From NCBI RefSeq assembly GCF_039522585.1, contig NZ_BAAADR010000002.1: a stretch of 64,000 bases of DNA; one strand, 5' to 3'. Made by a program: the position numbers and the translations under genes. The stretch is from Bisbaumannia salifodinae. Lineage in GTDB: Bacteria; Pseudomonadota; Gammaproteobacteria; Pseudomonadales; Halomonadaceae. Numbering within the stretch: position 1 is the stretch's first letter; every line of letters begins with the position of its first letter. Of the stretch, positions 60,613 to 64,000 are shown one piece after another. Below the pieces are notes generated by a model. That model was not told the origin of the DNA. It saw only the letters and a list, made by a program, of their open reading frames with translations, and ran no database searches.

Positions 60613-60891
60613 ATGAGCATCACCACGATCGATCACTCCGACTTGCTCGATGCCCCCCTCGGCGCTGGGGCCACGGTGCTAATCGCCGCCGGGGTGACAC
60701 TGCTGGCGATCGCCGCGCTGAGCACTGGTCAGGAACCCATCGAGCTGCCCCTCGGGCTAGCAACCCTGGGCACTATGGTAGTTGCCCTCCTGCAGCCTGG
60801 CCGCTGGCAGACGGAGGAGGGCAGGGAAGCCATCAACAGCCTGGTGATGGCCAGCCTGATCACCCTGGCAGGCTTTCACTTGCTGGCCTGA
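60613..60891 (+). CDS. Small membrane protein, two to three helices
   Basis: A 92-residue protein with hydrophobic segments at about residues 18-37, 45-60 and 75-90, separated by a short charged loop (QPGRWQTEEGREAIN). No family recognised. GAGGAG lies upstream of the ATG. Divergent from the CBS-domain gene; each side has its own PmrA-like box, so both probably belong to the regulon of the adjacent two-component system. Confidence 0.72.
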   Translation: MSITTIDHSDLLDAPLGAGATVLIAAGVTLLAIAALSTGQEPIELPLGLATLGTMVVALLQPGRWQTEEGREAINSLVMASLITLAGFHLLA

Positions 60892-60909
60892 GCGAGGCGA
60901 GGCCCCGCG

Positions 60910-61785
60910 TCAGGAGCTCGGCCGGCGCTTGAGGCTGGTGCGACGCTCGTGGAAGGCGATCGCCAGGCCGCTGCCGATGATCAGCGCCGAGCCGGCGAAG
61001 ACCCAGGCGTCCGGCACCTCGGCCCACAGCCACCAGCCCAGCAGTACCGCCCAGAGCATGCCGGTGTAGTCGAAGGGCGCCGCCAGGGCCGCCGGGGCAT
61101 GGCGGAAGGCCAGGGTGATGCAGGCCATGGCGCCGATGCCGAAGATGCCGGCGCCGAGAAAGCCCAGCCAGTGCAGCGGCGCCGGCACCTGCCAGACCCA
61201 GGGCAGCAGGATGCCGGTGACTCCCAGGGGCACCAGGGTCACGTAGAAGACCATGGCCCAGAGGTACTCGCGCACCCCGTAGCGGCGGGCGGTGATCATC
61301 AGCAGCGCATAGAAGAGTGCCGCGCCCACCACCACCAGGGCGCCGGGCTGGAAGCCGGCGCCGCCGGGACGCACCACCACCAGCACCCCGAGAAAGCCCA
61401 CCAGGGCCGCCGCCAGCGGCAGGCGCCCCACCTTCTCGCCCAGCAGGGGCACCGAGAGCAGGGTCACGAACAACGGCGCGGCGAAGGCGATGGCGGTGGT
61501 CTCGGCCAGGGGCAGCAGGGTCAGGCCGAAGACGAAGCAGAGCATGGTGCCGGTGGCGAAGAGGCCACGCACCAGGTGCACCCCGGGGCGCCGGGTACTC
61601 AGCTTGCGCAACCCGCCGTAGAAGTGGGCGATCAGGGCGATCAGCGGCAGCGACACCAGGGTGCGGAAGAAGATGATCTGCACCGGCGAGTGCACTTCCC
61701 CCAGCCACTTGGCGATGGCGTCCCCCACCGATAGACAGAAGACCCCGGCACACATCCACAGGATGCCCTTCAAGGACGGTGACAT
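60910..61785 (-). CDS. EamA/DMT-superfamily transporter
   Basis: The 291-residue inner-membrane protein with ten predicted helices in two five-helix EamA repeats (about 5-140 and 150-280). Blocks such as FFRTLVSLPLIALI and AIAFAAPLFVTLLSVPLLGEKVG are typical of the S-adenosylmethionine/RhaT-like drug-metabolite exporters. Substrate cannot be told from sequence. The C-terminus is basic (ERRTSLKRRPSS), consistent with a cytosolic tail. Confidence 0.88.
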   Translation of the reverse strand: MSPSLKGILWMCAGVFCLSVGDAIAKWLGEVHSPVQIIFFRTLVSLPLIALIAHFYGGLRKLSTRRPGVHLVRGLFATGTMLCFVFGLTLLPLAETTAIAFAAPLFVTLLSVPLLGEKVGRLPLAAALVGFLGVLVVVRPGGAGFQPGALVVVGAALFYALLMITARRYGVREYLWAMVFYVTLVPLGVTGILLPWVWQVPAPLHWLGFLGAGIFGIGAMACITLAFRHAPAALAAPFDYTGMLWAVLLGWWLWAEVPDAWVFAGSALIIGSGLAIAFHERRTSLKRRPSS

Positions 61786-61803
61786 CGCCGCTTCTCCTTC
61801 CTT

Positions 61804-61967
61804 AGGAAGCTGTCGGACTTAACGCTGATCTACTGCGCATCCCGGGCTTTCGGCCAACTTCATTCGATCCATTTCGTTAAATAGCTCGCTATTCGCCTCA
61901 ATCGATCGAACAACTTGACTCGAAATCCGTGATTCTCGTCACGATCGGTCAAACCCGACAGCCTCCT
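61804..61967. mobile_element. MITE-like element with terminal inverted repeats
   Basis: 164 bp without coding capacity, bounded by imperfect 17-bp inverted repeats: AGGAAGCTGTCGGACTT at the left and the complement AGGAGGCTGTCGGGTTT at the right (14 of 17 positions). Base composition is lower in GC than its surroundings. It fills the gap between the EamA and DUF1826 genes. No clear target-site duplication was found, and the parent transposase is not in the window. Confidence 0.6.
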
Positions 61968-62069
61968 GGTTGTTGAATAATTAACACACCGACTCTAACC
62001 GACTCTCGCCCGCGGGGCGATGCCCAGGATGGCATCGGCCTCCCTCCGGGCTTGCCAGCCCCCATAGAT

Positions 62070-62092
62070 GAAATGTTATATAGTTACTTTTC
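62070..62092. promoter_or_regulatory. Zur box upstream of the DUF1826 gene
   Basis: Matches the 23-bp Zur consensus GAAATGTTATANTATAACAT+TTC at 18 of 22 specified positions: the left half GAAATGTTATA is perfect, the right half is degenerate. It lies 21 bp before the DUF1826 start. Confidence 0.75.
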
Positions 62093-62113
62093 CTTCCGAG
62101 AGACGAGGTCCTT

Positions 62114-62764
62114 ATGCCCCTGCCGGCCACCGCTCCCATCGCCTCGCCGCCCCAGGCCGCCTTCGGCGATACCATCGAGATCCTGCCGAAGATCTTCCAC
62201 GACGACACCAACCTGGCGGTGATGCGCCGCCAACTGGATGCCGACCTGGCGGCCAGCGTGGCGGCCCAGCTGGCGGTCGACCGCCGCCTGGACTGGCGCT
62301 GGCGGGGCGGCGTCGGCGAGGCCCTGGCCGAGGACCTGCTCAATCACCTGCCGCGGCCGAGTCAGGCAAAGCCCCTGGTGGAGGACATCACCCTGATCTG
62401 CGAGGCCATGGCTTATCTCTTCGATACCCAGACCATCGGCGTGCGCCTGCAGCGCCTGGAGGGCGCCATGTGCCCGCGCTTCCATGTGGATAACCTGGCG
62501 GTGCGTTTGGTGAGCACCTATGCGGGCGCCGGCAGCGAATGGCTGCCGGAGCCGGCGGTCGAGCGGGCCGGCCTGGGCGCCCCTCGCCCCGGCAAGCCCG
62601 ATCCCTTGCGCGATGCCCAGTCGATTCGCCGCCTGGGCTGCGGCGATATCGCCCTGCTCAAGGGCGAAGGGTGGGTCGGCAACGAGGGACGTGGCCTGGT
62701 GCATCGCAGCCCCCAGCCGGCCCCGGGCGAGCCGCGGCTGCTGTTGGCCCTGGATCCTGGATAA
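62114..62764 (+). CDS. DUF1826-family protein, likely zinc-starvation gene
   Basis: The 216-residue cytosolic protein has the DUF1826 pattern: DDTNLAVMRRQLDADLA near the start, CPRFHVDNLAVRLVSTYAGAGSEWLPE in the middle (a His-x-Asp and a conserved TY-GPGTEWL-like motif) and DIALLKGEGW late. DUF1826 genes recur beside COG0523 metallochaperones and Zur sites in other proteobacteria. Here a Zur-like box precedes the gene, supporting a role in low-zinc adaptation; the biochemical function is unknown. Confidence 0.83.
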   Translation: MPLPATAPIASPPQAAFGDTIEILPKIFHDDTNLAVMRRQLDADLAASVAAQLAVDRRLDWRWRGGVGEALAEDLLNHLPRPSQAKPLVEDITLICEAMAYLFDTQTIGVRLQRLEGAMCPRFHVDNLAVRLVSTYAGAGSEWLPEPAVERAGLGAPRPGKPDPLRDAQSIRRLGCGDIALLKGEGWVGNEGRGLVHRSPQPAPGEPRLLLALDPG

Positions 62765-62911
62765 TCGGCTATACAAGGGCTTTACAAAACATATATCGAT
62801 GATCACGAATGCCCTGATCAGGGACGCAAGGGCGTAAGAGTATGGCTAGACAGGCGGGGGCGATCTTCTACCCTTATTGTACAAGCCCGACGTTTTCCCA
62901 CGAGGTAGCAG

Positions 62912-63256
62912 ATGAGTACCATCGATTTGACCGACTGCCGCAAGCTGACCTACAAGCAGCTGGGTCAGGCCCTGCACCAGGGCTTCTCGCCGATCGTCGA
63001 GGTGGAATCCCTGGATGGTATCTACACGGTGCACTTCCACCATGCTCACGGTGTCGCCGACCTGGTGGACGACCGCGGCAAGGTGCGCACCTTTATGGGT
63101 ACCGGCGAGATTCGCGACCTGCTCGGCGACCTGGGCCTGACCCATGGGGTGCTGACCTGCGCCGACCAGTGCGGTGACGAGATGATCGGGGTGCCGGGCA
63201 AGCCCATTACCCCGGACGAGATGCTCACCTACGGTACCCGTATCGCCTTCCGTTAG
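62912..63256 (+). CDS. DUF6482-family protein
   Basis: The 114-residue soluble protein (TYKQLGQALHQGFSPIVEVESLDG, ...YTVHFHHAHG, ...GEIRDLLGDLGL, ...CADQCGDEM) matches the small DUF6482 family common in Halomonas and Pseudomonas. No catalytic motif is known; the HFHH and CxxxC residues could bind metal. GAGG precedes the ATG at the expected distance. A strong palindromic terminator follows. Confidence 0.75.
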   Translation: MSTIDLTDCRKLTYKQLGQALHQGFSPIVEVESLDGIYTVHFHHAHGVADLVDDRGKVRTFMGTGEIRDLLGDLGLTHGVLTCADQCGDEMIGVPGKPITPDEMLTYGTRIAFR

Positions 63257-63274
63257 GTTTTTTCAACGTCTCGA

Positions 63275-63318
63275 CGAACGGCGCCCGCCGATCCGGCCGG
63301 ATCGGCGGGCGCCGTTCG
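63275..63318. terminator. 44-bp perfect palindrome, bidirectional terminator
   Basis: A continuous inverted repeat from CGAACGGCGCCCGCC to its complement GGCGGGCGCCGTTCG with a short GGCC centre, between the convergent DUF6482 and peptidase genes. Confidence 0.8.
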
Positions 63319-63331
63319 TCTGCGCGATACC

Positions 63332-64000
63332 TTAGGGGTTGGCGGTCACCACCACGCACTCCAGGCCGCGCTGCTGGAGGCGCTGGCAGGCGTTATAGGC
63401 CTGATCCTGCTCGAAATCCACCAGGCGGGCGCGGAACACGGTGCGCTCCTGGGTGGCCAGCTCGGTCACCGCCACCGGCGCGGGCTGAGCCAGGTAATCG
63501 GCGGCGCGGGTCGCCAGCTGCCGGGCCTGGTCGCGATCCTGGAAGGCCCCCACCTGTACCGCCCAGTCTCCCCCATTGCTGCGGGTCGCCACCGGCCGCG
63601 TCAGCGGGGCCGCCTCGACCTCCCGTTGCATCAGCTCGAGAATCGGATCCCGGGGGGTCAGGCTGCCCTCGGCCAGGCCGCTATCCGCGGCATAGGTCGG
63701 CGAAGCCGGCGCAAAGGCCGCCACCAGCCGCTCGGTGGCCTCGGCCCGCGCGATATCGGTCGCCGCGGTATCGATCGCCGGCTCGCCGTCCACGGCACTG
63801 GCCAGCATCGTGCCAGGGGGCGTCCCGGGACGACGCGGCGCGAGGTCGGCGGACACCGACGCCAGCAGCGGCGGCACATTGGCGGAGACATCGGTGGAGG
63901 CGACCCAGTCACGCCCCGCGCGTAACGCCAGGCGCTGGAAGCCGTTATCCAGCAGGGTGGTCATATGGGCGTCCCGGGAGTGGGCGGTGAAGCCGCCCAT
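63332..64000 (-). CDS. D-alanyl-D-alanine carboxypeptidase family protein with SPOR domain (C-terminal part)
   Basis: 222 residues of a gene that continues past the window end. The first residues (MGGFTAHSRDAHMTTLLDNGF) match the region after the KTG motif of S11 peptidases such as PBP5-type carboxypeptidases. After a Pro/Ala/Thr linker, the last 80 residues form a SPOR domain (WAVQVGAFQDRDQARQLATRAADYL, FRARLVDFEQDQAYNACQRLQQRGLECVVV) that binds denuded septal glycan. A peptidoglycan-remodelling enzyme in the periplasm is the best reading; the catalytic domain is not visible. Confidence 0.75.
   Translation of the reverse strand: MGGFTAHSRDAHMTTLLDNGFQRLALRAGRDWVASTDVSANVPPLLASVSADLAPRRPGTPPGTMLASAVDGEPAIDTAATDIARAEATERLVAAFAPASPTYAADSGLAEGSLTPRDPILELMQREVEAAPLTRPVATRSNGGDWAVQVGAFQDRDQARQLATRAADYLAQPAPVAVTELATQERTVFRARLVDFEQDQAYNACQRLQQRGLECVVVTANP

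Overview
The window is about 64 kb of GC-rich gammaproteobacterial chromosome. Gene content and protein similarity point to a Halomonas-like member of the Halomonadaceae: Pseudomonas-like Fba, Pgk and NtrBC, a type I-F CRISPR-Cas locus, DUF4202, DUF6482 and DUF1826 proteins, and Zur-, Fur-, PmrA- and NtrC-type operators. No rRNA or tRNA gene was seen. Identities rest on reading the translated sequence, not on database searches.

Layout. 1-5.6 kb: the carbon block tkt(partial)-epd-pgk-fba, interrupted by two opposite-strand Hsp20 genes with a sigma-32-like promoter. 5.7-15.9 kb: mixed housekeeping genes (LysR regulator, SDR, LtrA-type membrane protein, HAD phosphatase, SUI1/YciH, YbaY-like lipoprotein, sirtuin, NERD protein, RNase T2, ATP-grasp enzyme, dGTPase). 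15.9-21.5 kb: nitrogen control (ntrC, ntrB, a DUF4124 protein, glnA with a sigma-54 promoter and three NtrC-like sites). 21.6-24.7 kb: a glycosyltransferase-like protein and typA/bipA. 24.8-30 kb: a complete branched-chain-amino-acid-type ABC transporter. 30-33.4 kb: a hydrolase pair, a small protein behind a Fur-box-like site, and DUF3592 and DUF4202 proteins. 33.5-48.0 kb: a complete type I-F CRISPR-Cas system, all on the minus strand, in the order cas1, cas2-3, csy1, csy2, csy3, csy4, leader, then 100 repeats and 99 spacers. 48.2-52.3 kb: a zinc ABC importer with two paralogous permeases, Zur-like boxes and a binding protein with an extreme His/Asp tail. 52.4-55.1 kb: TVP38, DoxX, glyoxalase I and NlpC/P60. 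55.1-60.9 kb: a PmrA-like regulon (GT9 glycosyltransferase, response regulator, sensor kinase, remnants of eptA and a PAP2-like gene, a CBS protein, a small membrane protein) with four spaced direct-repeat operators. 60.9-64 kb: EamA transporter, a MITE-like element, Zur-linked DUF1826, DUF6482, and a partial S11 peptidase with a SPOR domain.

How the parts connect. Three regulatory circuits can be read from operators plus genes: nitrogen (glnA, ntrBC), zinc (permease, second importer unit, DUF1826) and a PmrA-type envelope-stress circuit. The most notable observation links two regions. Spacer 20 of the array is identical over 32 nt to the GT9 gene heading the PmrA-like operon, and the CC motif lies at the wrong end for this array orientation. 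Further points are two pairs of related spacers, block-wise repeat variants at the old end of the array, and degraded duplicates of gene 3' ends just past three stop codons. A 57-bp near-perfect inverted repeat pair also flanks the 28-kb liv/CRISPR/znu segment.
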